In this document: positions 1-9,174 of the stretch, piece after piece
Numbering within the stretch: position 1 is the stretch's first letter
How the letters are laid out: the number at the start of each line of letters is the position of its first letter
Source: Pseudoalteromonas sp049257235
GTDB lineage: Bacteria > Pseudomonadota > Gammaproteobacteria > Enterobacterales > Alteromonadaceae
Direction of reading: 5' to 3'
Length of the DNA: 64,000 nt
Assembly: GCF_049257235.1 (NCBI RefSeq)
Contig: NZ_JBMMUF010000013.1
Coordinates: 18,799-82,798 of the forward strand
Position numbers and translations under genes: made by a program
Notes under the pieces: model-generated
The model's database searches: none
What the model was told of the DNA's origin: nothing
Seen by the model: the letters and a program-made list of their open reading frames with translations, nothing else

Positions 1-363
1 GACCTGAGGTTGCTTATCAAGTAGGTATCTGATTTGACCTGGATAAAAAAGCAAAGCTCCCGAAATCATTGGCAGGTCTGTGTGCGGCATATCACACACA
101 TACTGCCAAATTGCACTCGCCCCCGCACTGAATCCCAACAGCGAGACGGGCTGCTGAACCGCCATTAAGCTCTGTGCAATCTTTTCACTGTAACGTTGAA
201 TGCTCATGTGTTCACTGAAACACTGATAGGCACATTGCTCATTGGCAAAGTGCTGACATTTACCATCATAGGGATCAATAATGAGTTGCGCATCGAGTCC
301 ATCAGCCAATTGTTGTAATGCGTCTGTATATCCAAAAATGTCGCTGACTATTACCCGTTTCAT
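1..363 (-). CDS. Alpha/beta-hydrolase-like protein (partial, C-terminus off the window)
   Basis: The reading frame starts at an ATG whose complement lies at 361-363 and runs off the left edge, leaving 121 codons. The protein begins MKRVIVSDIFGYTDAL and contains LLGFSAGASAIW, a G-x-S-x-G nucleophile elbow typical of alpha/beta hydrolases and dienelactone-hydrolase-like proteins. The central SAGA segment followed by a predicted strand (ALLFYPGQIRY) fits this fold. The Asp and His of the triad would lie in the missing part. It is divergent from the S9 peptidase gene. Substrate is unknown; the fold is a sound inference, the activity is not established. Confidence 0.7.
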   Translation of the reverse strand, partial: MKRVIVSDIFGYTDALQQLADGLDAQLIIDPYDGKCQHFANEQCAYQCFSEHMSIQRYSEKIAQSLMAVQQPVSLLGFSAGASAIWQYVCDMPHTDLPMISGALLFYPGQIRYLLDKQPQV

Positions 364-525
364 TGTTTTACCTCACACTCCCTTAGTCGGCACAGAAGCT
401 GTCTATTAAGCAAACAGCTCAAGTAATCGCTTTGGTCTGCGAAATCGTGCACTTGGTCGACTCTCGCTTGAAAGCGCGAACACTCCTTTCTAGGATGAGT
501 TTTTACCCAAAAAGAAGAATAGCTT

Positions 526-2562
526 ATGTCCAAACTTCGTATTTCTTTGGCACTCGCAGCACTGTGTAGTGCTACAGCCATCAATGCTAACACACAAGCC
601 AAATTCATGTCCGAGGACATTTTTTCATTGGAATATGTCAATGACCCACAAATCAGCCCTGACGGCTCCAAGGTCATATACCTGCGCGCTAGTTACGACA
701 TTATGAGCGATAAGAGCAAACGTTCGCTGTGGTTATATGATGTAAAAAAAGATGCGCATGTTCCCTTATTTGCCGATGAACACAGCTATTCTTCTGCTCG
801 CTGGTCTAATGATGGCAGTCGCATCGCCTTTGTCAGTGACCGCAGTGGCTCTAGCCAGCTCCATATGTTATGGCTTGAGCAAAATAAATCAGCATTGCTG
901 ACACAGTTACCCAAATCGATTAGTAACCTCACTTGGTCACCCGATGGCACGCAATTGGCTTTTACAATGAATGTCCCCGAGGGAAAATCTGATTATGTGA
1001 AGTCAGTGAAAATGCCCAGCAAGCCCAAGGGAGCAACCTGGTCTGAGCCGGTTAAAGTAATCGAAAAAGCGCGATATCAAGCAGATGGTCGAGGGTTCTT
1101 AGAGCCTAGTTTTTCTCACATCTTTGTGGTTCCAGCAGATGGCGGTGCAGCCAGAGCACTCACTCACGGTGAATATCAGCACACTGGACCATTATCATGG
1201 AGCCCAGATTCTCAAGCGGTGGTGTTCTCTAGCGATCAACATCCACAGTGGGAATACCGCACCACTGAGGCGGACTTATTTACCGTTAACCTAAAAACAG
1301 GTGAACAAACACAACTTACTCAATTACCCGGACGCGAATACAAAGCAACGTTCTCCAAAGATGGGGAGTCCTTGGCATTTATCTCTCGCGGCAATGAACC
1401 AGTGCCTTACGTCAATTCACAGTTAACGCTACTAGATTTGAACTCGGGTAACACCAAGGTGATCGGTGCTAACTTAGATCGCTCCATTAGCGATTATGCA
1501 TGGACAGGAAAAGGCGATTTCGTGGTGCAATACGATGACTTCGGAAGGCGAAAGCTGGCTACCATGACCCACAAAGGCAAAGTATCTGAGCTGAGCGATG
1601 CGCTATCAGGCACCACATTGGGTCGCCCATACATCAGCGGTCAATTTACTATGGCTAAAAGTGGCGCCATTGCATACACCCACGGTTCAAGTGAACGCCC
1701 TGCTGAGCTTGCTATGCTCAACAAAGGTAAATCCCGCGTAGTCAGTGCCATTAACGAAGACATTCTTGGCCATAAAACCCTTGGTGAGGTGCATGAGTTC
1801 ACAGTGAAGTCACAGTTTGACGGCCAGTCAATCCAAGGCTGGTACATCACTCCACCGGATTTTGATGACAATAAGAAGTACCCGCTTATCGTTGAAATCC
1901 ATGGTGGGCCTCATTTAGCCTATGGACCTCATTTTACTGCCGAGCTGCAACGTTACGCGGCACAAGGCTATGTGGTGATGTACATGAACTACCGAGGCTC
2001 GACAAGCTATGGTACAGACTTCGCGCTACTGCTTGATGGCAAGTACTCGTCCGAGGAAGATTTTGCCGACCATAACTCAGGAGTCGATGCACTCATTGAA
2101 AAAGGCTTTATAGATAGTAACAACCTCTTTATCGCCGGTGGCTCTGCAGGCGGTATTGCTACTGCCTATGCCATTGGCCTAACCGATCGCTTTAATGCCG
2201 CGGCCATTACTAAACCTGTTATCAACTGGCTGAGTAAAGTACTCACTGCTGACAGCTACCTCGGACAAATCCGTAACCAGTTTCCGGGTAAACCGTGGGA
2301 GCATTTAGATCATTACTGGAAGCGCTCACCGTTATCGTTAGTGGGGAATGTCACCACGCCAGCCATGATCATGACCGGTGAGCAAGACCGCAGAACGCCC
2401 ATTTCAGAGTCTGAGCAATTTTACCAAGCCCTTAAATTACAACAGGTTGATACGGTGCTGATCCGCGTTCCGGGTTCACCTCATGGTATAGCGGGAAGGC
2501 CTTCAAGAATGATCGCAAAAATAGAGCACACCCTCGCATGGTTCGAACGCTATAAAAAGTAG
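526..2562 (+). CDS. Secreted S9 family prolyl oligopeptidase-type peptidase
   Basis: A 678-residue exported serine peptidase. Residues 1-22 form a signal peptide (ending near INANTQA). Residues about 30-400 contain repeated WSPDG/WSNDG-type motifs of a WD40-like beta-propeller (TolB-like repeats), and residues about 425-678 form the alpha/beta-hydrolase domain. The nucleophile is Ser540 in GGSAGG; the likely Asp lies in GEQDRRTP and the His in GSPHGIAG. This is the architecture of DPP4, acylaminoacyl-peptidase and DAP BII-like enzymes that remove dipeptides or short N-terminal units from periplasmic peptides. It stands alone, with a hairpin terminator just after the stop. The exact cleavage specificity cannot be read from the sequence. 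Confidence 0.9.
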   Translation: MSKLRISLALAALCSATAINANTQAKFMSEDIFSLEYVNDPQISPDGSKVIYLRASYDIMSDKSKRSLWLYDVKKDAHVPLFADEHSYSSARWSNDGSRIAFVSDRSGSSQLHMLWLEQNKSALLTQLPKSISNLTWSPDGTQLAFTMNVPEGKSDYVKSVKMPSKPKGATWSEPVKVIEKARYQADGRGFLEPSFSHIFVVPADGGAARALTHGEYQHTGPLSWSPDSQAVVFSSDQHPQWEYRTTEADLFTVNLKTGEQTQLTQLPGREYKATFSKDGESLAFISRGNEPVPYVNSQLTLLDLNSGNTKVIGANLDRSISDYAWTGKGDFVVQYDDFGRRKLATMTHKGKVSELSDALSGTTLGRPYISGQFTMAKSGAIAYTHGSSERPAELAMLNKGKSRVVSAINEDILGHKTLGEVHEFTVKSQFDGQSIQGWYITPPDFDDNKKYPLIVEIHGGPHLAYGPHFTAELQRYAAQGYVVMYMNYRGSTSYGTDFALLLDGKYSSEEDFADHNSGVDALIEKGFIDSNNLFIAGGSAGGIATAYAIGLTDRFNAAAITKPVINWLSKVLTADSYLGQIRNQFPGKPWEHLDHYWKRSPLSLVGNVTTPAMIMTGEQDRRTPISESEQFYQALKLQQVDTVLIRVPGSPHGIAGRPSRMIAKIEHTLAWFERYKK

Positions 2563-2578
2563 AATCAATTAATTTTTT

Positions 2579-2605
2579 GGGGCCATCAGGCCCCTTATTC
2601 TTTTG
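2579..2605 (+). terminator. Rho-independent terminator after the S9 peptidase gene
   Basis: Perfect 6-bp stem GGGGCC-ATCA-GGCCCC followed by TTATTCTTTT. It lies 17 nt past the stop codon of the upstream gene. Confidence 0.75.
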
Positions 2606-2691
2606 TCTATTATCGACCAAGGTCTCATAGTTAGCTCCCATTTATTCACTTACTTTTTATAAGATCTCTCACATTTTTCTTAGGAGCTGAA

Positions 2692-4566
2692 ATGTCAGGC
2701 CTGTACCAACAACACTATGATGCTTTTGCTCATGACCCCGCGCAATTTTGGATGCAACAAGCCAAACGCATTGCCTGGTTTAATTCACCGCAAAATGCAT
2801 ATCATCAAGACCAACACGGGCTCTACCACTGGTTTGCCGATGCCGAGCTTAATACTAGCTACCTAGCGCTAGACCAGCATGTTGACAGTGGCTATGGTGA
2901 ACAGCTTGCTCTTATCTATGACTCACCAGTTACACAGACTAAGCAAACCTTTACCTACCACCAGCTATTAGATGAGGTGTCAAAGTTTGCTGGCGTGTTG
3001 CAGGGGTTGGGCGTTGATAAAGGTGATCGTGTTGTTATTTATATGCCAATGATCCCACAGGCGGTGATTGGTATGCTCGCCTGCGCACGCTTAGGCGCGA
3101 TACATTCAGTGGTGTTCGGTGGTTTTGCAGCCCATGAACTGGCAGTGCGAATAGATGATGCCACTCCCAAAGTGGTGCTCAGTGCTTCGTGCGGACTAGA
3201 AATAGACCGAGTAATACATTACAAGCCCTTACTTGATGAAGCGCTAGAGCAGGCTGCGCACAAGGTAGAGCACTGTGTTATTTATCAACGAGAGCAAGCC
3301 CATGCGCCAATGACGCAACAGCGTGATTTAGACTGGCAGCAAGCGCTCCAAAGCGCCCAAGCAGTCGGACCTACTGCAGTGAAGGGGGACGACCCGCTTT
3401 ATATCCTTTACACATCTGGCACCACGGGCACACCCAAAGGCGTGTTACGCGAAAACGCGGGTCACGCTGTGGCCATGCATTACTCGATGGACACCGTATA
3501 TGGCATGAAACCCGGCGAGGTGTTTTGGGCCGCCTCAGATATCGGCTGGGTCGTTGGCCATTCCTATATCGTGTATGCTCCGCTCATGTATCGCTGCACC
3601 ACTATATTATTTGAAGGCAAACCCGTTCGAACCCCTGATGCAAGCGCATTTTGGCGTGTGGTAGAAGAATATAAAGTGACCGCCTTGTTCAGTGCCCCCA
3701 CTGCTTTTCGAGCAATCAAGAAAGAAGACCCCCATGGTGCTGGGTTCAAACAGTTTGATACCAGCAGCCTCAAGCGCCTTTTCTTGGCTGGAGAGCGACT
3801 CGATCCGCCAACCTATGAGTGGTTAAAAGAGAAAACACAATTACCCGTGTTAGATCATTGGTGGCAAACAGAAACAGGCTGGGCCATTGCATGTAATCCT
3901 ATAGGTATTGAGCACCTGCCGAGTAAAGCTGGAAGCGCAACCGTGCCAACGCCGGGGTTTGACGTACGTGTTTTAGATGTTCACGGCGAGCCATGTCAGG
4001 CTAATGAACAAGGCGCAGTAGTCATTAAGTTACCACTTCCGCCTGGTTGTTTACCTACTATTTGGAATAACGAACAACGCTTCAAATCGGGCTATCTAAG
4101 CCAGTACCCTGGTTATTACCTCAGCGGCGACGGTGGCTATATTGATGAAGACGGTTACCTCTTTATTATGGGCCGCACTGATGACGTGATAAATGTTGCG
4201 GGTCACCGCCTTTCCACCGGTGAAATGGAGGAAATCGTGGCTGCGCACCACGCGGTGGCTGAGTGTGCTGTATTTGCTATAAATGACGCGCTCAAAGGCC
4301 AAGTACCTATGGCTATGGTGGTCCTAAAAGACGATTATCACGGTGAGTGTGAGGCAGTGACTACTGAGCTCAAAGCCGATGTACGCGCAAAAATAGGCGC
4401 CATTGCTTGCATGAAAGAAGTTGTCTGTGTGCCAAGGCTACCAAAAACACGTTCGGGTAAAATTTTGCGTAAAAACCTACGCCAGCTCATTGATGGTGAA
4501 CCTTTGCAGATCCCATCAACGATTGATGATGCAGGTATCTTTGACGAAATTAAAGAATATATTTAA
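2692..4566 (+). CDS. prpE: Propionyl-CoA synthetase / short-chain acyl-CoA synthetase
   Basis: A 624-residue AMP-forming acyl-CoA synthetase of the acetyl/propionyl-CoA synthetase group; length and N-terminus fit PrpE (about 628 aa). Visible motifs are the P-loop YTSGTTGTPKGV, the acetate/propionate-type core WWQTETGW, GDGGYIDEDGYLFIMGRTDD, and the C-terminal PKTRSGK whose lysine is the conserved catalytic and acetylation-controlled residue. It activates propionate (or a similar short acid) to its CoA thioester in the cytoplasm. TAGGAG precedes the ATG by 7 nt. There are no prpBCD methylcitrate genes nearby, so the substrate assignment rests on family resemblance only. Confidence 0.85.
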   Translation: MSGLYQQHYDAFAHDPAQFWMQQAKRIAWFNSPQNAYHQDQHGLYHWFADAELNTSYLALDQHVDSGYGEQLALIYDSPVTQTKQTFTYHQLLDEVSKFAGVLQGLGVDKGDRVVIYMPMIPQAVIGMLACARLGAIHSVVFGGFAAHELAVRIDDATPKVVLSASCGLEIDRVIHYKPLLDEALEQAAHKVEHCVIYQREQAHAPMTQQRDLDWQQALQSAQAVGPTAVKGDDPLYILYTSGTTGTPKGVLRENAGHAVAMHYSMDTVYGMKPGEVFWAASDIGWVVGHSYIVYAPLMYRCTTILFEGKPVRTPDASAFWRVVEEYKVTALFSAPTAFRAIKKEDPHGAGFKQFDTSSLKRLFLAGERLDPPTYEWLKEKTQLPVLDHWWQTETGWAIACNPIGIEHLPSKAGSATVPTPGFDVRVLDVHGEPCQANEQGAVVIKLPLPPGCLPTIWNNEQRFKSGYLSQYPGYYLSGDGGYIDEDGYLFIMGRTDDVINVAGHRLSTGEMEEIVAAHHAVAECAVFAINDALKGQVPMAMVVLKDDYHGECEAVTTELKADVRAKIGAIACMKEVVCVPRLPKTRSGKILRKNLRQLIDGEPLQIPSTIDDAGIFDEIKEYI

Positions 4567-4623
4567 CGCCGATGAGTGACCAAACCCGCTTATGTCTTAC
4601 ATAAAAGGCATAAGCGCGGCGTT
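4565..4623. terminator. Nested inverted repeats between convergent genes
   Basis: Outer arms AACGCCG/CGGCGTT (4565-4571, 4617-4623) enclose inner arms CGCTTATG/CATAAGCG (4587-4594, 4609-4616). The outer arms overlap both stop codons. There is no T-run, so termination is only a possibility. Confidence 0.35.
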
Positions 4624-5692
4624 AAACACAAATTTTTGAACCCTCGTACTTCTTCGCCTCATACATTTTCTTGTCTGCTTCTTTTATGAGGTTATCAATG
4701 TCGGCCCCAGAATCTTTGTTGGCTTCAACGATACCAACACTCAATGATAAGTCTTTGTACATATTGGTGAATTTGCCGATAATACGCTCGCAGATGCGGT
4801 AGGCATTTTGAGTATCACAATCAGGTAAGATGATACAAAATTCATCCCCCCCGTAACGGCATGGAACATCAACTTCGCGCAGCGACGAGAGCATAATTTG
4901 CGATAGATGCTTCAACACCTCATCGCCTTTGATATGACCTTGACGGTCATTGACGTCTTTAAAATTATCAACATCGAAATAGATTAACGACAGCGCATTA
5001 TCATGGCGTTTCAACATCGCTATTTCTCGTTTTAAGACATCACGCATAGCCCTTTGATTGTAAAGCCCAGTAATGGGGTCTTGCTTTGCAAGTTCTTCCA
5101 ACTGCTTGGTACGCTCTGCAACTTTTTGTTCCAAACTCTCGGCATACGCTTCTGTTTTTCTTTTTGCCGTTTCAATTTCACCGACCAAGCTACTGATATA
5201 GGTATCAAAAACCAAGGTGGTGTCAAAATAAAACAAGTTATCTAGGGCTAGTAAGGTATCTGTAAGCACGTTTTCTTGCGCTATGTTCTCGCGCAGTACT
5301 TCGGTGACGAGTTGCTTTAGTGAGCGAACAGCAGAGAGGTAAAGTTTAGGCTCTACACCAATGCGCTTGTGCACCATACCGATACGCAAACGGTTATTTA
5401 CGTACTCACTGTCGTACGTGCCCGCGAACAAATCGATAACATATTTTTTTTGTGCATTACGAAGGCGTGTGAGCGTGTCCGCATCACCGATAAGCAAAGA
5501 GATTTCATCAATTTCGGTTTGTCTAACATAGAATTCGTCAACTACATCGTCGACTTTTTCTTCTATTAAAAAACGCTGATTACCAAGCAGCTTAAAACAT
5601 TCGTCAGTGAGTCCCAACAACTCCTTACGACTTGCAATATCAACATCGCTGATCTGCATTTGTTCCAATAACGTGGTGTCGGTTCTTCTCAT
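4622..5692 (-). CDS. Globin-coupled sensor diguanylate cyclase
   Basis: A 356-residue cytoplasmic protein. Residues about 20-165 are a globin-coupled sensor domain: the proximal haem ligand is His108 in the family signature IGMVHKRIGVEPKLY. A coiled linker (about 170-203, EQKVAERTKQLEEL) leads to a GGDEF domain, residues 204-356. The signature is an intact GGDEF at 281-285, and the upstream RxxD product-inhibition site is REVD at 272-275. By analogy with YddV/DosC and HemDGC it should make cyclic-di-GMP under control of O2 binding. I chose the ATG at 5692, which is preceded by AAAGGG about 7 nt away. An upstream in-frame extension of 46 codons lacks family similarity. Confidence 0.9.
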   Translation of the reverse strand: MRRTDTTLLEQMQISDVDIASRKELLGLTDECFKLLGNQRFLIEEKVDDVVDEFYVRQTEIDEISLLIGDADTLTRLRNAQKKYVIDLFAGTYDSEYVNNRLRIGMVHKRIGVEPKLYLSAVRSLKQLVTEVLRENIAQENVLTDTLLALDNLFYFDTTLVFDTYISSLVGEIETAKRKTEAYAESLEQKVAERTKQLEELAKQDPITGLYNQRAMRDVLKREIAMLKRHDNALSLIYFDVDNFKDVNDRQGHIKGDEVLKHLSQIMLSSLREVDVPCRYGGDEFCIILPDCDTQNAYRICERIIGKFTNMYKDLSLSVGIVEANKDSGADIDNLIKEADKKMYEAKKYEGSKICV

Positions 5693-5902
5693 AAATGCCC
5701 TTTGCCAAAATGCTACTACCCTGTAGGCGTAACGCCTTGATACAGCAAAAAAAGCGAGCCTGTTTATTAAATTTAGGCCAAATGCAGGTTTGTGCAATGC
5801 TAAAAGCAATAGATTTATATCTAATATCAAGGACTCTGATGGCTTTTGCTGCCACTACAATTGTGAGATGAGAAACGAGTGGTATCAAAACCCGTACATG
5901 GA

Positions 5903-6769
5903 TTAGGTAAATTGTTTGTATGCGTTTGCTAGTTTTTCATCGTACTTATTTTGCGCATAACTGGGGCCGTTATATCCTGCGGCAAACGCGCGCCAATCCT
6001 TAGCTTGAAGCAGAGTATCGAGGTGCTGGGATTGTAAAAATGCCGCAAATGCCTGCAAGTGAGCGAGTTGAGAGGCAAACATTGCTGCTACAAATGCACG
6101 CACATGTGGATAACCACATGCCAGATAGTTAAAGCCCATTATTTGAAACATTCCCCAAGATGCAGAGCTCAGCGCGGCATCCGCATCTAACGTCATCGCC
6201 AAATTAAGACGTTGATACTCTCCCTCGCCCCCGACATACAATTGCTTATTCCACGTAGCACACGAAATACTTGGATGGCTGTGGTCAAATGCATGTTGAG
6301 TGTGCTTAGAAAAAATATGGGCCTCAAACAGAATTTTAGGGCGACCATCGGGCAAAAATGCGCCTGATGCACTCTCCACTTTTGCGACGGCTTTAATTGT
6401 TGCCACCTCACAGCCTAATAAGGTTGCGATGTGAATAAAATCAGCATCGTTTATGGGTTGTGCGTGCTGCACAGGGGGGAGCGTATACATGGGCGATGGC
6501 ACGCTTTCTTGCATTTTCTCATTGATGCATTTGTGCGTGCGACCATTCACATCTATTCGCCCATCAGGAGTGCGCATTGCAACAACTGCACGTTGAAAAT
6601 GCTTTATTGCAGCAACAGTGTTCGATAACTCCGGATGCGAGCCTAAAGAGCCATCCACATCCGACTGAGGACTACTACCTAATGCATTGAGCGCACGTTG
6701 CACAGACTTTACGTCTATTGGCGTGTTCACGCCATTTATACCCACAGACTGACTGATTGTAAGCATCAT
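5903..6769 (-). CDS. N-acetylmuramidase-domain lysozyme with peptidoglycan-binding-like N-terminus
   Basis: A 288-residue protein. The N-terminal third resembles a peptidoglycan-binding fold (VQRALNALG, then a DVDGSLG-type turn). The C-terminal two thirds match the muramidase domain formerly called DUF3380: KVESASGAFLPDGRPKILFEAHIF is its signature, with a likely catalytic Glu in VES, and SWGMFQIMGFNY follows. It probably cleaves the glycan strand of peptidoglycan. No signal peptide is visible, as in phage-type or secretion-associated muramidases, yet no phage genes adjoin it. The start at 6769 is chosen because AAGGAG lies 7 nt upstream of a double ATG. Confidence 0.8.
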   Translation of the reverse strand: MMLTISQSVGINGVNTPIDVKSVQRALNALGSSPQSDVDGSLGSHPELSNTVAAIKHFQRAVVAMRTPDGRIDVNGRTHKCINEKMQESVPSPMYTLPPVQHAQPINDADFIHIATLLGCEVATIKAVAKVESASGAFLPDGRPKILFEAHIFSKHTQHAFDHSHPSISCATWNKQLYVGGEGEYQRLNLAMTLDADAALSSASWGMFQIMGFNYLACGYPHVRAFVAAMFASQLAHLQAFAAFLQSQHLDTLLQAKDWRAFAAGYNGPSYAQNKYDEKLANAYKQFT

Positions 6770-6915
6770 CTGTGACTCCTTGTTCACAGACACCTTCAAC
6801 ACCATATGGGTCATTTAAAATAGTGTTGATACAGTGGCGACAAAACGTAAGCATTGACCCTGATATGGAAAAAATCAACGCCTTGGGTACTACAGATGAT
6901 TACACCAACACACCA

Positions 6916-7860
6916 TCAATTGGGTTGCATCGTATGCAAAGCCTGCTTCATCATTTGCCGGCCTTCTGTTTCTACATATTCCAAAAACTCTTGCGCCAAA
7001 GGTGACAACGCTTTCCCCTGAAGCCAAGAGAATGACCATTTGGTTTGAATTGGTAGTGCGTCCACATTGATCACTTTCACACCGTAAATCTCACCAAATG
7101 CAAGGGTGTGCGCAGACAAAATAGAAACACCTAAGCGAGATAACACACAATGAATAATTGCCTCGTTACTGGCGATCGTCATTTTTACATTTGGCGTGAT
7201 CCCCTTTTCTTGGAAAAATGCTTCAGTGGCAAAACGCGTGCCCGACCCCTTTTCACGAATTAAGAAATCGTGTTGGCAAAACTCCTCTAAACTGACGCTG
7301 TGTTGCTGAGTTAACGGGTGATCGGCATGAGCGATAGCAACCAAATCATTAGACAAAAACTCAATAACCTCTAAACCAAGCCCTTGTGGCAAATGACTGA
7401 ACACATAGAAGTCATCCAAACCTTGTTCCATACGCTCTATCACTTGCTGGCGGTTAGCTACTGTAAACTGAATATCAATCCCCGGATAACGCTCGCAAAA
7501 TGGTCCGAGTAAATGCGGAATAAAGTACTTTGCAGTCGTTGCACAAGCCAAGCGCAATGTCCCTGACTTTAACCCACGTAAGTTTGACAAATGCATGTCT
7601 AACTCCTCGCAACTATTCAATATTTGTCGCGCTGTTTTGATGGTCGCCAGACCCGCGTCGGTAAAATGCAGGCGTCGCCCCACCTGTTGATATAAGGGCA
7701 ACCCAATCGCCTCACTGAGTTTTTTAAGCTGCATCGACACCGTTGGCTGGGTCAAAAACAATGCCTCTGATGCCGCTTTCACACTGCCGCCATCATACAC
7801 AGCAAGCAGAATTTCTAGCTGTCTAAAGGTACCTATATGGGCGTGTAAACGTGATGCCAT
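6916..7860 (-). CDS. LysR family transcriptional regulator (CbbR-like)
   Basis: A 314-residue LTTR. The N-terminal winged helix is FRQLEILLAVYDGGSVKAASEALFLTQPTVSMQLKKL (split here only by description), and residues about 95-300 form the substrate-binding effector domain. The gene is divergent from a small membrane protein and an SbtA-like permease; LTTRs normally control their divergent neighbour, and CbbR/CcmR types are linked to carbon acquisition. AGGTGA precedes the ATG at 7860. Two AT-rich dyads lie in the shared intergenic region. The regulatory target is inferred from position only. Confidence 0.85.
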   Translation of the reverse strand: MASRLHAHIGTFRQLEILLAVYDGGSVKAASEALFLTQPTVSMQLKKLSEAIGLPLYQQVGRRLHFTDAGLATIKTARQILNSCEELDMHLSNLRGLKSGTLRLACATTAKYFIPHLLGPFCERYPGIDIQFTVANRQQVIERMEQGLDDFYVFSHLPQGLGLEVIEFLSNDLVAIAHADHPLTQQHSVSLEEFCQHDFLIREKGSGTRFATEAFFQEKGITPNVKMTIASNEAIIHCVLSRLGVSILSAHTLAFGEIYGVKVINVDALPIQTKWSFSWLQGKALSPLAQEFLEYVETEGRQMMKQALHTMQPN

Positions 7861-7880
7861 TATTTCACCTAAATCAATAA

Positions 7881-7928
7881 TTAGATTTTTATCTAACTTA
7901 AAAAACAATTATATCTATTTTTATCTAT
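7881..7928. promoter_or_regulatory. Candidate LysR operators between the divergent LysR and permease genes
   Basis: A perfect dyad TTAGAT-N4-ATCTAA (7881-7896) is followed 16 nt later by TATCTATTTTTATCTATA (7912-7928). Both share the element TTTTTATCTA. Two AT-rich dyads or repeats between divergent genes are the usual LTTR pattern of a recall site plus an activation site. Confidence 0.5.
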
Positions 7929-7972
7929 AAACAAATAAATGTAAACTGGGTGAAAATCTTGAGGAGATATTC

Positions 7973-8191
7973 ATGATCAACCGCGATTTGGTATTTTGTG
8001 CAATCACCTGCACGGCGCTACTGATAATGACTGCAATTGGTCACATGATTGGTTACCACTCATATGCCTTTGCTATGATTGCGGCGGGCCTAAGTACGGT
8101 GAGTTTCACGCAAGTAGTGAAAAACAAACTAGCCCTACGTGCCGAGCATAAGGCAACCATGACAATTAACTACTCTGTAGGAGATAAATAA
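7973..8191 (+). CDS. Small two-helix membrane protein upstream of the SbtA-like permease
   Basis: A 72-residue protein with two hydrophobic stretches (about 5-28 and 31-48) and a basic, polar C-terminus. GAGGAGA lies 6 nt before the ATG. Its stop is 2 nt upstream of the permease start, and the permease ribosome site lies inside this gene, so the two are co-translated. I do not recognise a family. Position suggests an accessory subunit or regulator of the transporter. Confidence 0.75.
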   Translation: MINRDLVFCAITCTALLIMTAIGHMIGYHSYAFAMIAAGLSTVSFTQVVKNKLALRAEHKATMTINYSVGDK

Positions 8192-8193
8192 TC

Positions 8194-9126
8194 ATGGTCC
8201 TAGATGCGGTTGTTGCGTTTTTTATTCTAGGTGTTGTAGCGCAATTACTCGGGGCTAAAATCTCCTTCCCCGACGGTCTGTATAAATCACTGAGCATGTT
8301 TTTGATGATAGCTATCGGCCTTAAAGGGGGAATAGCGTTGCAAAAACACATCGACCCAGCGCTATTGGGCATGTCTGTCGCTGTTATCGCATTTGGCCTT
8401 GTACTGCCACTTATCGCCTTTCCCCTCCTTCGTTTTTTTGGTCGTCTAGATAGAATTAACTCTGGCGCAATCGCTGCTCATTACGGCTCTGTGAGCGTTG
8501 CCACATACGCGGTCGCTGTGGCTTTACTTGAAGCAAGCGATATTAGTTATGAAGCCTACTTCCCATTATTCGTGGTCTTACTTGAGATGCCGGCCATCGT
8601 CGTAGGCTTAGTGCTTGCCCGTGGCAGCTTCAAACAAATTAATGGTCATTTCATCAAAAAAGAACTGATTGCCAATCAAAGCATTTTGTTGATGTTAGGC
8701 AGTTTGGTTATTGGTTACTTTGGCGGTGCAAGTGTACAAAAGCTATCACCTCTGTTCATTGAGCTATTCTCTGGCATCCTCGCGCTGTTCTTACTAAAAA
8801 TGGGACTGGTTGCAGGTGAGCAACTGTCGACGCTTAAGAAAAACAGCATGTTCCTTATCAGCTTCGGCATTCTAATGCCTATGATTGGCGGATTGGCAGG
8901 TACGGGCCTCGCACTGCTACTAGGTTTAAGTGCTGGTGGCATTGCTTTGATGGCGGTATTGGGTGCAAGTTGCTCTTATATCGCAGTGCCAGCAGCGATG
9001 AAAGAAAGTTTACCCGAAGCCAACGCTGGCATGTCTATCACCGCCTCGCTGGGGATTACATTCCCCTTCAACGTATTGTTTGCGGTGCCTTTTTTCATCG
9101 CTCTAGGGCAGTATCTGGCTAAATAA
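8194..9126 (+). CDS. SbtA-like sodium-dependent bicarbonate transporter family permease
   Basis: A 310-residue integral membrane protein with about ten hydrophobic segments, belonging to the SbtA/DUF897 family. Features include GLKGGIAL near residue 50 and AAHYGSVSVATYAVA near residue 100, both typical of the family. SbtA of cyanobacteria takes up bicarbonate with sodium. In heterotrophic gammaproteobacteria the substrate is unproven. No SbtB gene is adjacent, but a 72-residue membrane protein is translationally linked and a LysR gene is divergent. A good terminator follows the stop. Confidence 0.8.
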   Translation: MVLDAVVAFFILGVVAQLLGAKISFPDGLYKSLSMFLMIAIGLKGGIALQKHIDPALLGMSVAVIAFGLVLPLIAFPLLRFFGRLDRINSGAIAAHYGSVSVATYAVAVALLEASDISYEAYFPLFVVLLEMPAIVVGLVLARGSFKQINGHFIKKELIANQSILLMLGSLVIGYFGGASVQKLSPLFIELFSGILALFLLKMGLVAGEQLSTLKKNSMFLISFGILMPMIGGLAGTGLALLLGLSAGGIALMAVLGASCSYIAVPAAMKESLPEANAGMSITASLGITFPFNVLFAVPFFIALGQYLAK

Positions 9127-9152
9127 TCTATCCCCTATAACGATTTAGAAAC

Positions 9153-9174
9153 GCCCCATGTTTGGGGCTTTTTT
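9153..9174 (+). terminator. Rho-independent terminator of the SbtA-like permease operon
   Basis: GCCCC-ATGTTT-GGGGC followed by six T. The stop codon of the convergent haemoglobin gene (9173-9175) sits at the end of the T-run. Confidence 0.85.

Noticed and set aside
5693..5830. N-terminal extension of the globin-cyclase
   Set aside because: A downstream ATG has a good Shine-Dalgarno and the extension lacks globin similarity.
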